DNA from: Candidatus Firestoneibacteriota bacterium
GTDB lineage: Bacteria > Oederibacteriota > D2-FULL-39-29
Direction of reading: 5' to 3'
Assembly: GCA_903928075.1 (NCBI GenBank)
Contig: CAIYPD010000052.1
Coordinates: forward strand, 34,494 to 98,493
Length of the DNA stretch: 64,000 nucleotides
Made by a program: the position numbers and the translations under genes. The notes under the pieces were generated by a model. That model made no database searches. It saw nothing but the letters and a program-made list of their open reading frames with translations, and was not told where the DNA came from. Below are positions 23,276 through 33,292 of the stretch, one piece after another (position 1 is the stretch's first letter; every line of letters begins with the position of its first letter).

Positions 23276-25879
23276 TTAATTATCCCCGTATTTTTTCAGA
23301 AATCTTCTATGCAAAACAAACACCAGTCCCATATAGGAAATTACCATTGCGGCAAGTATCAAGAAGAAACTCAAAGGCGGAGTTACAAAACCCAATTTTG
23401 ATGCCCAGGGAGAGAGAATTAGGAATACTCCCGTACCCACCACCGAAAGGGTCGTAAACACAAGAAATTTACTCGGCCGGCTGTCAACAAAAGGAATCTT
23501 TCCCGTCCTTATAACATAGACAATAAAAGTCTGTGTCGCCAGGGATTCAATGAACCAGCCTGTATGAAAAAGATTTTGATTTTCTGCGGTCTTGCAGTTA
23601 AAGACGAACCACATAACACCGAATGTCATAAAATCAAATATGGAGGAGATGGGCCCGATATTTATCATAAACTTCTGAATAGCTTTTACATCCCATCTTC
23701 TTGGTTTTACCAGATACTCTTCATCAACAGTGTCAGTCGCTATCGCGGTCTGCGAAAGATCATAAAGAAAATTATTTAAGATCACCTGTATAGGCGACAT
23801 GGGTAAAAAAGGAAGAAAGAGGCTGGCGCCCGTCATAGAGAACATATTTCCGAAATTAGAACTTGATCCCATTTTTATATATTTAATAATATTCCCGAAA
23901 GTACGCCGGCCTTCTATAACCCCGTCTTCCAGAACTAAGAGGTTCTTTTTTAATAGAATAATATCCGCGGATTCTTTTGCGATATCCGCAGCATTGTTTA
24001 CGGAAATTCCGACATCGGCAGCTTTTAACGCCAGCGCGTCATTAATACCGTCCCCCAGAAAGCCTACTATTTTACCGTTGGCGTGTAAGGCTCTTATTAT
24101 TCTTTCTTTTTGCGCCGGGGAAAGCCGGGCAAAAACATTGGTAACCTTTACCACTTCCTGTAATTCCTTTTCGGTCAGGCTTTCAATCTGGTCTCCGGTG
24201 GCCATACCAAAAATATTCAGGCCGACTTCCAGACAGATTTTTCTGGTTACAAGTTCATTGTCCCCGGTCAGCACCTTATGTTCAATCCCGAGTTTTCTTA
24301 TGGCCAATATGGCTTCTCTGGTAGATTCTTTTGGCGGATCCAGAAATGCCACATAGCCCTTTAGAATCAGACCGTTCTCGTCATCTTTTGAAAATACTTT
24401 ATTGTTGTATTCAATGTCTTTATAAGCAATCGCAATAACCCGGAATCCGTCTTTTGACAGATGGTCGTATTCTTCCTTCAGGTCTGCCGTAATAAGCGGT
24501 TCAAAATCCAGAATCTCTCCTTCCAGTTCATATTTTGCACAACGCTTAAAGATTTCTTCCGGCGCGCCTTTTGAAATGATGGTGTATTTATTTTGCCCTT
24601 CCACCACCACCGACATGATCTTTCTTTGAAAATCAAAAGGAATCTCATCAACTTTTTTGTACTGCTTTTCTATTAATTCTTTCAGGTTTGCGGCCTTGTT
24701 TAAAATTGCTTTGTCCAGGAGGTTTTTGAGGCCGGTCTGGAATCGGCTGTTAATGAAGGCGTATTTCAGAACTTCTTCGTTTTCTTCTTTTACTACATTA
24801 CAATACTTTTCCAGAATGATTTTGTCCATAGTAAGCGTGCCGGTTTTATCCGTACAGAGCACATCCATCGCGCCGAAATTCTGGATGGAATTCAAACGCT
24901 TGACAATGACCTGTTTTTTAGACATTGCCAACGCGCCTTTTGAAAGATTTATAGTGACTATCAGAGGCAGCATTTCAGGCGCCAGCCCCACGGCCACCGC
25001 AATAGAAAAGAGGAAAGCTTCAAGTACATCACCCTTAAAAAAAGCATTTATAGTAAAAATACAGATTACCAGCAGGATCATAATGCGGATCATAATTATT
25101 ACAAACTTGTTAACGCCTTTTTCAAAACTGGTTTCGACCATTATTGAAGCAAGCCGGGAGGCGAGTGCGCCAAATTGCGTGAACTGACCTGTTTTAACAA
25201 CAACGCCTATAGAGGTACCGCTCACCACGGAAGAACCCATAAACACGATATTCTCCATATCCGTCTGGCTTCTGCTTTTTGCGGTCGGGGTGGGGGTTTT
25301 TTCAATAGGCATCGATTCGCCGGTAAGCGTCGCCTGATTTACAAAAAGGTCTTTGGCGGATATTATTCTTAAGTCAGCGGGCACCATATCACCGGCGAAA
25401 AGATCAATTATATCTCCCGGCACTATTTCTTTTATGGGTATTTCTTTTGCTTTCCCGTCACGGAAAACCGTAACATTAGTACGGACTAATTCAGATAGTT
25501 TTTCAGCGGCTTTATTTGACCGGTACTCCTGGAAATAAGTAAGCCCGACACTTAAAAAAATCATAACAAAAACAATTTCCGCGCTTATCTTCTCTCCGAA
25601 AAAATATGAAAATAGTCCTATAACCAGCAGGACAAGTACCAGAGGGTTGAAAAACTTCGAAAGTATATCCAGAACCATCGCGCGCTTTTTTTTCTTCGAA
25701 GGCTCGTTGTATCCGTAAACCTCAAGGCGGGCCCTGGCCTCTTTGCCTGTAAGGCCTTTTTCGGAAGTTTTAAGTTTTTCAAAGAGCTCGGAAAAAGGAC
25801 AGGCAATATAATCAAAATCCAATACTTGTGACTTCAATTTAGCTTGTATGGAAAGTGCTTTTTTATTTTTCATTTGCAT
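23276..25879 (-). CDS. mgtA: P-type Mg2+-transporting ATPase (MgtA/MgtB type)
   Basis: An 867-residue inner-membrane P3B-type ATPase that imports Mg2+. Visible features are the actuator-domain TGES (ATLTGESMPIEKT, about 190), membrane helix 4 with VGLAPEMLP (the MgtA/MgtB signature), the phosphorylation loop CTDKTGTLTM (about 345), and the hinge GDGINDALALKAADVGI (about 620), followed by six C-terminal membrane segments. Length is close to the E. coli MgtA. Start ATG 25879 has AACAGGAAACG upstream at slightly long spacing. The 81-nt gap upstream is too short for an M-box riboswitch. Functionally unrelated to the glycan genes downstream. Confidence 0.93.
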   Translation of the reverse strand: MQMKNKKALSIQAKLKSQVLDFDYIACPFSELFEKLKTSEKGLTGKEARARLEVYGYNEPSKKKKRAMVLDILSKFFNPLVLVLLVIGLFSYFFGEKISAEIVFVMIFLSVGLTYFQEYRSNKAAEKLSELVRTNVTVFRDGKAKEIPIKEIVPGDIIDLFAGDMVPADLRIISAKDLFVNQATLTGESMPIEKTPTPTAKSRSQTDMENIVFMGSSVVSGTSIGVVVKTGQFTQFGALASRLASIMVETSFEKGVNKFVIIMIRIMILLVICIFTINAFFKGDVLEAFLFSIAVAVGLAPEMLPLIVTINLSKGALAMSKKQVIVKRLNSIQNFGAMDVLCTDKTGTLTMDKIILEKYCNVVKEENEEVLKYAFINSRFQTGLKNLLDKAILNKAANLKELIEKQYKKVDEIPFDFQRKIMSVVVEGQNKYTIISKGAPEEIFKRCAKYELEGEILDFEPLITADLKEEYDHLSKDGFRVIAIAYKDIEYNNKVFSKDDENGLILKGYVAFLDPPKESTREAILAIRKLGIEHKVLTGDNELVTRKICLEVGLNIFGMATGDQIESLTEKELQEVVKVTNVFARLSPAQKERIIRALHANGKIVGFLGDGINDALALKAADVGISVNNAADIAKESADIILLKKNLLVLEDGVIEGRRTFGNIIKYIKMGSSSNFGNMFSMTGASLFLPFLPMSPIQVILNNFLYDLSQTAIATDTVDEEYLVKPRRWDVKAIQKFMINIGPISSIFDFMTFGVMWFVFNCKTAENQNLFHTGWFIESLATQTFIVYVIRTGKIPFVDSRPSKFLVFTTLSVVGTGVFLILSPWASKLGFVTPPLSFFLILAAMVISYMGLVFVLHRRFLKKYGDN

Positions 25880-25960
25880 GAATCAGCGTTTCCTGTTTTT
25901 TGGATTTATTATTAAAATTTCTTCTGTTGAGTTATTTTATATCAAAGGGATAGATATATT

Positions 25961-26842
25961 TTATTCCCGGAAAAAAGGCTGTGTCCAGGAAATCTTGCCG
26001 GCGCTGCCCAGGCATTCGACACGGATGTATTGAAACCTTGGATCCTTTCTGCTAAAAGTTAATTTTGCAGACCTGGCATAAACTTTTTTTATTGTAGTTC
26101 CGTAAAAGCCTATGAACCTTATGAGACCGGCATTCCTTGTTTTTACTGAAATTGTATCTTCAGTGCGCTTTATTTCCGTAATATAGACGCCGTTAAAGGA
26201 GTAGAAATTGCCTTCTTCTATTGAGCGAAGAATACCTTTTGCTGTCTTTTGTTTCACATTCACTACAATAGCGGTTTCTGAAAGGTCGCACTCAAAGTGA
26301 AAATCCTGCGAAGCAAAACCTAAGCAACGGTGACCTGAAGAAAGAAGCCTGTCCCATTTTGCAGTGGAAAGGGGAGAACCTGCAAGATGCTCAATAACCG
26401 CATTAAAAATCTCAATGCCCGTAAAATTTCTATATTTTTTGAGTTCATCTATTGTGTAATGCTCCCGTTCCTGCCAGTCCGGATGATTGAGAGTTACAAC
26501 TGCGCCTCTTTTTATGTTTTTATCTATCAGAACTTGATGGGAAAGGGACTTTTTATAAACAATATTTTCTTTGGACGTGTTTATGATACATTTATGTTTT
26601 TTTCCTTTTATATCTACTTCTATTCCCGGGAGAATAATGAGATCCTTGTGTAGAGTGGCTTGGTCAAAAATAAGCCAGTGGTCGGATATGGCAAGAAAGT
26701 CAAAACCTTTTTTGGCAAACAGTTCAAACACCCTGTTTATCTCTACTCTGCCGCAGGGACTCTTATTGGTATGAGTGTGAAGATTCCCTTTTAGCCAAAA
26801 ACTGCCCTTATTTTTATAAGGATTAGTCCAATTAACTTTCAT
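25961..26842 (-). CDS. PHP-domain phosphoesterase-like protein with C-terminal beta domain
   Basis: 293 residues. PHP motifs: KGNLHTHTNKSPCG (about 18-31), AISDHWLIF (about 50), PGIEVDIKGKKHKC (about 72), VVTLNHPDWQ (about 112) and GFASQDFHFE (about 180). The last 80 residues (TDTISVKTRNAG..RFIGFYG) form a beta-rich domain. CehA/McbA-type PHP proteins often share this layout and hydrolyse phosphate or ester substrates. No signal peptide. Start ATG 26842 has only a weak GGCTGGC-like ribosome site. Located between secA and mgtA, 65 nt from secA, with no functional clue from context. Confidence 0.8.
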   Translation of the reverse strand: MKVNWTNPYKNKGSFWLKGNLHTHTNKSPCGRVEINRVFELFAKKGFDFLAISDHWLIFDQATLHKDLIILPGIEVDIKGKKHKCIINTSKENIVYKKSLSHQVLIDKNIKRGAVVTLNHPDWQEREHYTIDELKKYRNFTGIEIFNAVIEHLAGSPLSTAKWDRLLSSGHRCLGFASQDFHFECDLSETAIVVNVKQKTAKGILRSIEEGNFYSFNGVYITEIKRTEDTISVKTRNAGLIRFIGFYGTTIKKVYARSAKLTFSRKDPRFQYIRVECLGSAGKISWTQPFFRE

Positions 26843-26907
26843 ATTTTGCCAGCCTTGCGGAGCAGAAAATATATTCTCTTTTCCTTACGGATCACAAAAA
26901 ATAATAT

Positions 26908-29595
26908 CTAGTCTTCATTAATCCCGCAGCATTTTTTGTACTTCTTCCCGCTGCCGCAGGGACAAGGATCATTTCTCCCGACTTTTGGTGCTTCGCGTTT
27001 TATAGGCGTGGTTCGGGGTGTCTGGTTCATCTCGGGTCTTTCGCCAAGACGGCCGCCCATAGGGTCCATCGGGCCTTGTTGAGCCTGCATTTCCCGCTGT
27101 TTCTTCCGGGCTGCGTCTTCCGCTGCGCCAAACTGGTTAACTTCACGGTGCGAATAATTTATCCTTGCTGCGGTCGGCCTTGCTGTTTTTACCGCGCTTT
27201 CAAGTTCTTTCTTTTCTTCCTCTTCACTTTTTCTTAGCTGGACTTTAAAGACCATCCGCAGAGTATCTTCCTTTATGCGCTCTATCATCTCAGAAAACAT
27301 CAAAAAGCCCTCTTTTTTGTACTCCAAAAGAGGGTCTTTGCCGCCGTAGGCGCGCAGTCCGATGCCGTCCCGAAGCTGATCCATCGCATAGAGATGGTCC
27401 TTCCATTTGCCGTCTATCGTCTGCAGCATGATCATGCGTTCAACAAATTTGAAAAGCTTGCCATAGTGCTCCGCTTTTTTATTGTAAAAATCAGCCACTT
27501 TTTCTGAAAGTTCAGCCCTTAAAGCCTCTCTCCTCATTAATTGCAGAGCTTCTTTTTCTATTTTTATTTCCACGCCGAAAATATCCAGCATTCTTAGATT
27601 CAGATTTTCAAGATCCCACTCATAAGAGGACAACGCTTCGGCGGCATAGGTATCCATGATCCAGTCCAAAATGTCATTTATCCAGAGCTCAATATTATCT
27701 TTAAGATCCTCACCTTCAAGAATCTTTCTTCTTTGCCCGTAGACTACTTCGCGTTGTTTGTTCATTACATCATCATACTCGAGAAGATGTTTTCTCGCTT
27801 CGAAATTAAAACCCTCGACTTTCTTTTGCGCCCCTTCTATGGCTTTCGAAATCCAGGGATGCACAATAGGCTGGTCTTCTTCCATTCCCATCCTGTCCAT
27901 AAGGTTAAATATTTTTTCCCCGCCGAAGATCCGCATAAGATCGTCTTCAAGCGAAATATAGAACTTGGTAGAACCTTTATCGCCCTGCCGGCCGCAACGC
28001 CCGCGGAGCTGATTATCGATACGCCTCGCTTCGTGCCTTTCGGTGCCGATAACATGCAGGCCTCCGAGAGTGGCCACGCCTTCCCCGAGTACAATGTCGG
28101 TTCCCCGCCCGGCCATATTGGTAGCAACGGTCACCCCTGCATACGCTCCGGCCGCCGCTATTATATCTGCTTCTTTTTCATGGAATTTTGCGTTCAGCAA
28201 CTGGTGTTTTATGCCCCGTTTACTCAGCTGGTTGGAAAGCTCTTCATTTTTTTCAATGGAGATGGTACCCACGAGAACCGGCCGGCCAAGTTTATTTAGT
28301 TCGGCTATCTCGTTAACGACCGCTTTTATTTTTTCCTTCCTGGTTTTGTATATTTCATCAGGGAAGTCCTCTCTGACCATAGGTTTATTTGTGGGAATAA
28401 CCAGAACATCAATATTGTAGGTATGTGCAAACTCTTCGGCCTCGGTATCGGCGGTTCCCGTCATACCGGCCAGTTTGCTGTACATTTTAAAATAGTTTTG
28501 AAGAGTTATTGTGGCCAGGGTCTGATTCTCCCGTTTTATCTTAACGCCTTCTTTGGCTTCCACAGCCTGGTGCAAACCGTCACTCCAGCGCCTCCCCGGC
28601 ATCAAACGGCCGGTAAATTCATCTACAATCAGAACTTCATCGCCTTTTACAATATAATGATCTTCGCGTTTAAAAAGCACATGTGCTTTAAGGGCGTTAT
28701 TCACATAATGCGCCCAGTCCATATTGACCCCTTCGTACATATTCTCAACGCCTAAAAGTTTCTCGGCTTTGGAAACACCGGGTTCGGTAAGCACTACCGT
28801 GCGGCTCTTTTCATCCACCTTATAGTCAGTTTCTTTTATAAATTCCGGGACAATCTTGTTGGCCCGGTAATACTTGTCCGTAGATTCTTCGGCCGGACCG
28901 GAGATAATAAGGGGGGTTCTGGCTTCATCGATAAGAATGCTGTCCACTTCGTCAACGATGGCAAAATTTTTCGGGCGCTGCTGGACCAGATCTTCAAGCG
29001 CCGTAGCCATATTATCCCTGAGATAATCAAAACCAAATTCGTTATTCGTCCCGTAAGTTATATCGGCATCATAAGCGGCTCTTCGGTCCTCATTAGAGGA
29101 ATCATTTTTAATACAGCCAAAAGTCAGGCCTAAAAAAGAATAGATATTTCCCATACCTTTAAAATTGCCTTTGCCAAAACTGTCTCTTTCCGCCAGATAG
29201 TCGTTTACGGTAACAACATGAACGCCTTTTCCTGAAAGCGCGTTCAAGTAGATCGGAAGCGAAGCCACCAGAGTTTTACCTTCACCGGTCTTCATTTCCG
29301 CAATTTTTCCTTCATGCAGAACAATACCGCCGATAAGCTGGGTGTCGTAGTGTCTCTGGCCTATCGTCCTTATTGCTGTTTCCCGGACCACGGCAAATGC
29401 TTCTGGAAGAAGCGCATCGAGGGTTTCGCCTTTGCTGATACGGTCCCTGAACTCGACCGTCTTCATCTTCAATTGCGCATCCCAGAGTTTCTTAACCGCA
29501 GCCTCTTCGGCATTTATTTTTTCCACTATCAGGGTGAGCCGCTTTATCTCTCTCTCGTTTTTGGTTCCGAATATTTTTTTTAACATTTTCAACAT
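26908..29595 (-). CDS. secA: Preprotein translocase ATPase SecA
   Basis: 895 residues, normal length. The protein drives Sec-dependent export at the inner membrane. Motifs: [14 protein letters not shown] (Walker A, about 103), [18 protein letters not shown] (DEAD-like box and following helix, about 207), and [15 protein letters not shown] and [14 protein letters not shown] of the second RecA-like domain. The C-terminal tail [18 protein letters not shown] is the zinc-binding SecB/ribosome-docking motif. Start ATG 29595 has TAGGAGTTTTAT upstream, 13 nt after the barrel-protein gene. The housekeeping exporter fits the many signal-peptide proteins in this window. Confidence 0.97.
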   Translation of the reverse strand: MLKMLKKIFGTKNEREIKRLTLIVEKINAEEAAVKKLWDAQLKMKTVEFRDRISKGETLDALLPEAFAVVRETAIRTIGQRHYDTQLIGGIVLHEGKIAEMKTGEGKTLVASLPIYLNALSGKGVHVVTVNDYLAERDSFGKGNFKGMGNIYSFLGLTFGCIKNDSSNEDRRAAYDADITYGTNNEFGFDYLRDNMATALEDLVQQRPKNFAIVDEVDSILIDEARTPLIISGPAEESTDKYYRANKIVPEFIKETDYKVDEKSRTVVLTEPGVSKAEKLLGVENMYEGVNMDWAHYVNNALKAHVLFKREDHYIVKGDEVLIVDEFTGRLMPGRRWSDGLHQAVEAKEGVKIKRENQTLATITLQNYFKMYSKLAGMTGTADTEAEEFAHTYNIDVLVIPTNKPMVREDFPDEIYKTRKEKIKAVVNEIAELNKLGRPVLVGTISIEKNEELSNQLSKRGIKHQLLNAKFHEKEADIIAAAGAYAGVTVATNMAGRGTDIVLGEGVATLGGLHVIGTERHEARRIDNQLRGRCGRQGDKGSTKFYISLEDDLMRIFGGEKIFNLMDRMGMEEDQPIVHPWISKAIEGAQKKVEGFNFEARKHLLEYDDVMNKQREVVYGQRRKILEGEDLKDNIELWINDILDWIMDTYAAEALSSYEWDLENLNLRMLDIFGVEIKIEKEALQLMRREALRAELSEKVADFYNKKAEHYGKLFKFVERMIMLQTIDGKWKDHLYAMDQLRDGIGLRAYGGKDPLLEYKKEGFLMFSEMIERIKEDTLRMVFKVQLRKSEEEEKKELESAVKTARPTAARINYSHREVNQFGAAEDAARKKQREMQAQQGPMDPMGGRLGERPEMNQTPRTTPIKREAPKVGRNDPCPCGSGKKYKKCCGINED

Positions 29596-29608
29596 ATAAA
29601 ACTCCTAT

Positions 29609-30565
29609 TTAAAATATAAACCTGAGATGTGCCAGATAGGTCATATTGCCGTAGGCGTTTACCAGTGTGACAGGGAAGGACGCTCCCGCGCCAAACGAAA
29701 CTCTATCCCCCAGATATATCTTTGCACCGGCTATTATTTTCACTCTTACGCTTCTTTGAACGGTAAAGTCCGGTGAACCCTGCGCGATTAGATCCGCAAG
29801 CGCGTTTGCCCCGCTATTCATATACTCCGCTCTATTCTCATAGTAAACTTCGCCGTTTAACTCGCCGATAAGCGATAAAAATTTTGCGAGCGAAAATTCC
29901 GCCCCCACATCATATTTAAGAAGAGTGCCGGGCATAAACTTGACCACCGTCTCTCCGGGACTAATCGAAGAAATATCCCGGCCGTTGAACCTATTCGCAT
30001 TAAAACCAAATCTGTACCAAAAGGAGAGTTCGGTATAAAGCAGAAAACCGCTGTTGCTTTCCTGCATGCTCGTGATAGCGCCGACATCCCAGGTACCGGT
30101 ACCGGTAGCCAGCGTTCCCGGGTCAAGCCGGAAGATACTTTTTCCTGTAGGAACTTTCAAACCGAGGCCGAGAACCAGAGCTCCCTGTTGTTTTTTATTC
30201 TCATTTGTTTTTGAGCGGCCGGCAATTATCATATCGCCTACACCTTCTGCAGCGAGCGTGGAACCATTTGCGGCGGTATATAATAGTTTGTGATATGGCA
30301 GAATTATCTCGATATCGCTGTCCCTGCCTGTCCCATATTTCAAATCTATAAGAAAAGAAGTGTCAAGACGCGTGACACCTGCCGCAAAACTGCTGTAAAT
30401 CCCATTGTCATCGGCAGACCCGGTGTACTGATTGTAAAACATGTTAACCGTTAGATCGTTTTTTCCCTGGGGAGCAATCGCACCGCCGGTCGTGAGAAAC
30501 GGTGAAGCCAGGGTAACGCCTGCCGCCAGAGCAAGAAATAAAAATACTTTTAACCTTATCCGCAT
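29609..30565 (-). CDS. Outer-membrane beta-barrel protein, MetA-pathway/transporter-like
   Basis: A 318-residue exported protein with signal peptide MRIRLKVFLFLALAAGVTLA. The mature part shows alternating amphipathic strands (FLIDLKYGTGRDSDIEIILPY, ALVLGLGLKVPTG, FLLYTELSFWYRFG, VKIIAGAKIYLGDRVSFGAG) and ends in a C-terminal Phe preceded by aromatic or hydrophobic residues (YLAHLRFIF). That is the beta-signal recognised by BamA. The pattern resembles the 'MetA-pathway of phenol degradation' outer-membrane family. Start ATG 30565 has AAAAAGGAGC upstream. Placed 13 nt before secA, probably one transcript. Cargo unknown. Supports a diderm cell. Confidence 0.7.
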   Translation of the reverse strand: MRIRLKVFLFLALAAGVTLASPFLTTGGAIAPQGKNDLTVNMFYNQYTGSADDNGIYSSFAAGVTRLDTSFLIDLKYGTGRDSDIEIILPYHKLLYTAANGSTLAAEGVGDMIIAGRSKTNENKKQQGALVLGLGLKVPTGKSIFRLDPGTLATGTGTWDVGAITSMQESNSGFLLYTELSFWYRFGFNANRFNGRDISSISPGETVVKFMPGTLLKYDVGAEFSLAKFLSLIGELNGEVYYENRAEYMNSGANALADLIAQGSPDFTVQRSVRVKIIAGAKIYLGDRVSFGAGASFPVTLVNAYGNMTYLAHLRFIF

Positions 30566-30634
30566 ACCTGCTCCTTTTTAAATTTGAAAATATCTTTCCC
30601 TACCGGATTCCATAATAAAACTGTTTGCCCTGAA

Positions 30635-31504
30635 CTAAATGGATTTCAGCATCCGGGTAATATTATGCATGCAATAATCGCTTGACTCTTTTGCGCCAAA
30701 AGACCAGCCGGCGCCGCCGGGTTTTTCTATCGCCATTTTCTTAATCTCGGCTTTATTTATGCGCCAGTGGGTTTCGAGAGAGCAATAACCGTTATAACCG
30801 TCTTCTTTGAGCGCCTTAAACTGTCCCCAGTAGTTGACCTCGCCTTCCCCCATGGGGACACACTCTGCCTTTCCTTCATAACCTATATAGAGAGAGTCCT
30901 TAAGATGCACATGGCAGATATGATCCTTAACCAGGCGGTAGCCGTTGGGAAAGGGTGCAATACCGTCGATATCGTGAACTTCATTTCCCGGATCCCAGAT
31001 GGCCTTAACCACCGGTGAATTTGCCTTATCAAGAAATACTTTTAGAGTCCGGGCGCAGCCGACAAAAGTCGCCGGTTCATTCTCTATAGCAAGGGTCATT
31101 TTTGCTTTTTTCATAAGCCTTACCGGTTCCGGAAAATACTGCAGAGCATGGTCGAGATTCTCTTCCGCTATAGCGGTTCTCCAGAAGGTAAAGCCTCTTA
31201 TAATTTTGCAGCCGTTCTCTCCGGCCAGGTCTATGCAGTTTTTAAGGATATCCAGGTGCTGTTGATACTCTTTTTTATTGTCAATATTGCATTTAAAGAA
31301 AGGGCTCGCAATAGAACAGACATTAAGCCCGTTATCCTTAAGGACACTTTTTATCTGCTTTCTCTCTTCCTTTGAGAAGTTATGCGGCCCCTTATTCAGG
31401 AGTGTTCTTATTTCCACCGCGCCTATTTTCCATTTTTTACAGAAAGCCGCCAGTTCTTTAGGATACTGGGATACCTCATCCGAGAATATTGCAAGTTTAA
31501 ACAT
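30635..31504 (-). CDS. Sugar phosphate isomerase/epimerase-like TIM barrel
   Basis: A 289-residue cytoplasmic protein of the xylose-isomerase-like/AP-endonuclease-2 superfamily. Likely metal ligands line up along the barrel: Glu in LAIENEPATF (about 138), Asp in IWDPGNEVHD (about 178), His in HVHLKDS (about 205) and Glu in YCSLETHW (about 250). Members isomerise or epimerise sugars and inositols. Start ATG 31504 has CCAGGAGGAG upstream. It follows the AAC(3)-fold gene by 37 nt and presumably shares its promoter. Together with the epimerase gene upstream it suggests a small sugar-modification unit. Confidence 0.82.
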   Translation of the reverse strand: MFKLAIFSDEVSQYPKELAAFCKKWKIGAVEIRTLLNKGPHNFSKEERKQIKSVLKDNGLNVCSIASPFFKCNIDNKKEYQQHLDILKNCIDLAGENGCKIIRGFTFWRTAIAEENLDHALQYFPEPVRLMKKAKMTLAIENEPATFVGCARTLKVFLDKANSPVVKAIWDPGNEVHDIDGIAPFPNGYRLVKDHICHVHLKDSLYIGYEGKAECVPMGEGEVNYWGQFKALKEDGYNGYCSLETHWRINKAEIKKMAIEKPGGAGWSFGAKESSDYCMHNITRMLKSI

Positions 31505-31541
31505 TAACTCCTCCTGGTAAAAATTATTTGCGGCCGTTACT

Positions 31542-32360
31542 TCAAACCGTTCTAGCCATTCTTTGAACCTGTTTGCAATGATAACAGGTTTTTATATGTT
31601 CCTCGTCGGTGGTCAGGAGCGCATACGGACTCTGTTTTAGTTTCTCCGTCACCACCCGGACCAGCCCTTTTGCATCTATAAGAAAAGAAAGTTCTTTGTT
31701 TAACGACAGTTCCTTGAAAAATCCTGCCTCTTTGAGCCAGGGAATTGCATTAACAAAACCGGCCGAGCAGCCGGGAACAGTTTTGTAGCTGTAGGGTTTA
31801 ATCTTGCCGTCTTCTTCATCAATATATTCTGCCTCATATCCCCAGGTCGGGTCATAGTGCTCTTTCAGATAAGGCACCTCGGCCAGCCACTCGGCAACAT
31901 GCATAATAGTGGCAGATTGTATAGAGCAGCCCATCAACAAAATAGTGCTTTCCATCTGACTGAATTTTTCAAGCGGCGAACCGGCACCTTCAGCGTCAAC
32001 TTTTTCGTGGCCTTTAACCAGTTCCCTGGCCCCGGTTCCCCAGGCGGCAACACTATGGGACGGGTGTAAAGACCTGGCCACTCTGGGCATTTTTCTGAAC
32101 GACTCGGTTATGGCTCCGGTTGTGGAAGGCGACCTTCCCGGATTATACGGACCTTTTGCTTTAGGGTGATTCTTGAAATTCATGCTATGCGCAGGCATTA
32201 CGAGCAGCCCTTCGTCTCCGACAGCCTCCATAAATGACTGGCAAACCTCTTCCGGCGCGCCCTCAAAGTCAATGGACTTATAGGAACTGTGAAGCAATAA
32301 TTTAGTGCCTCTAATTATCCCGTTATTGTGTAAAGCACTTACCAAATCTGACTTTTTCAT
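31542..32360 (-). CDS. AAC(3)-family N-acetyltransferase
   Basis: 272 residues of the aminoglycoside 3-N-acetyltransferase/YokD family, which transfers acetyl from acetyl-CoA to an amino group. Conserved stretches: LLLHSSYKSIDF (about 21), LVMPAHSMNF (about 53), HPSHSVAAWG with the catalytic-type His (about 103) and LLMGCSIQSATIMHVAEW. A CYHC pair near the C-terminus (about 263) is unusual. Environmental members often act on sugar or antibiotic-like amines rather than conferring clinical resistance. The neighbouring sugar isomerase suggests an amino-sugar substrate (inference). Start ATG 32360 has TTGGAGGTTT upstream, behind a good promoter at 32405-32433. Confidence 0.85.
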   Translation of the reverse strand: MKKSDLVSALHNNGIIRGTKLLLHSSYKSIDFEGAPEEVCQSFMEAVGDEGLLVMPAHSMNFKNHPKAKGPYNPGRSPSTTGAITESFRKMPRVARSLHPSHSVAAWGTGARELVKGHEKVDAEGAGSPLEKFSQMESTILLMGCSIQSATIMHVAEWLAEVPYLKEHYDPTWGYEAEYIDEEDGKIKPYSYKTVPGCSAGFVNAIPWLKEAGFFKELSLNKELSFLIDAKGLVRVVTEKLKQSPYALLTTDEEHIKTCYHCKQVQRMARTV

Positions 32361-32404
32361 TAAACCTCCAATAAAAAACAGACCAAAAAGAAGAATAGAT
32401 TTAT

Positions 32405-32433
32405 ATTGTATAATATAGTAGGTTAGAAATCAA
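32405..32433 (-). promoter_or_regulatory. Sigma70-type promoter for the AAC(3)/sugar-isomerase unit
   Basis: On the minus strand TTGATT (-35) and TACAAT (-10) are separated by exactly 17 nt, each one or two changes from consensus. Predicted transcription start is about 40 nt before ATG 32360. The rest of the 163-nt gap holds no gene or hairpin that could be recognised. Confidence 0.6.
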
Positions 32434-32523
32434 TTAGATAATGAATACCATTAAGGGAATAGATAAAAGACAGAACAATCTGCCTGACTCAGAAAAACAG
32501 AGGCTCCTTCTACATATACTAAA

Positions 32524-33264
32524 TTATTTATTCGGAGGGATGCGTAACCAGCTAAAATCATATTTAGGCTTCCAGTTCAAACGCTCGCAGGTATAACGCA
32601 AATCCCAGGGAATCATCGCCTCCGGCGTACTCATTACGGTAAATCTCTCAAAGGTAAGATCTTCCCTGTCGAGAAACAATCTGGCTACTTCGCCTATATC
32701 CCGGCGGTCGGTATCAAGAGGCGCGCGTTCTTCGATTTTACGGCCGTACTTATCTACATTTTTATCCCCATCCACAATGTAACCTACCCGCAGGCAAGCG
32801 ACCCTGATTTTGTGTTCCAGGGCAAAAGATTCGGCTATCATTTCCTGGCAAACCTTGCTTAGCCCGTAAAAGCCCCTGGACATCGGCGGCAAATCATGAG
32901 GCAAATTCTCGCTTTTACAATAATCCATCACCGAAGTACTCGAAATGACAACAACTTTTTTTATTCCGTTTTTGACTGCAGCATGGAAAAGATTGGCGGT
33001 CCCTTTGACATTTATATCAAACGGCAGGGTAGGAAAATCATACGAGTTATTAGTGCGCGGCGCCATATGAGCTATTACAATGGCTTCCATCCCGGCGGCG
33101 GCCTTCATCACGGTCTCAAGGTCGGCTACATCTCCGATTACAGTTTCATGACGGCTCGAAAAAGAAACTACATCCATAAGCCGGAGACTGTCGCCTCTTT
33201 CCTCAAATGGCACAACCAAACCCCTTCCAAGAAAACCTCCCGCTCCGGTTATCAGCACTTTCAT
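32524..33264 (-). CDS. NAD(P)-dependent epimerase/dehydratase-like protein (extended SDR)
   Basis: 246 residues. The N-terminal MKVLITGAGGFLGRGL is a Rossmann GxxGxxG nucleotide site. VVISSTSVMDY carries the catalytic Ser and YGLSKVCQEM the YxxxK pair (about 133). Short compared with typical 300-residue NDP-sugar epimerases, so the substrate domain is reduced. Start ATG 33264 has TATAGGAGAAAAA upstream. It lies 28 nt downstream of the GDYXXLXY gene. Likely acts on a nucleotide sugar or related carbohydrate, but the substrate is not visible. Confidence 0.85.
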   Translation of the reverse strand: MKVLITGAGGFLGRGLVVPFEERGDSLRLMDVVSFSSRHETVIGDVADLETVMKAAAGMEAIVIAHMAPRTNNSYDFPTLPFDINVKGTANLFHAAVKNGIKKVVVISSTSVMDYCKSENLPHDLPPMSRGFYGLSKVCQEMIAESFALEHKIRVACLRVGYIVDGDKNVDKYGRKIEERAPLDTDRRDIGEVARLFLDREDLTFERFTVMSTPEAMIPWDLRYTCERLNWKPKYDFSWLRIPPNK

Positions 33265-33292
33265 ATTTTTCTCCTATATACTCCGGCCCGGG

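Noticed and set aside
25880-25960. M-box (Mg2+) riboswitch upstream of mgtA
   Set aside because: The 81-nt gap is too short for the known fold and no conserved M-box sequence was recognised.
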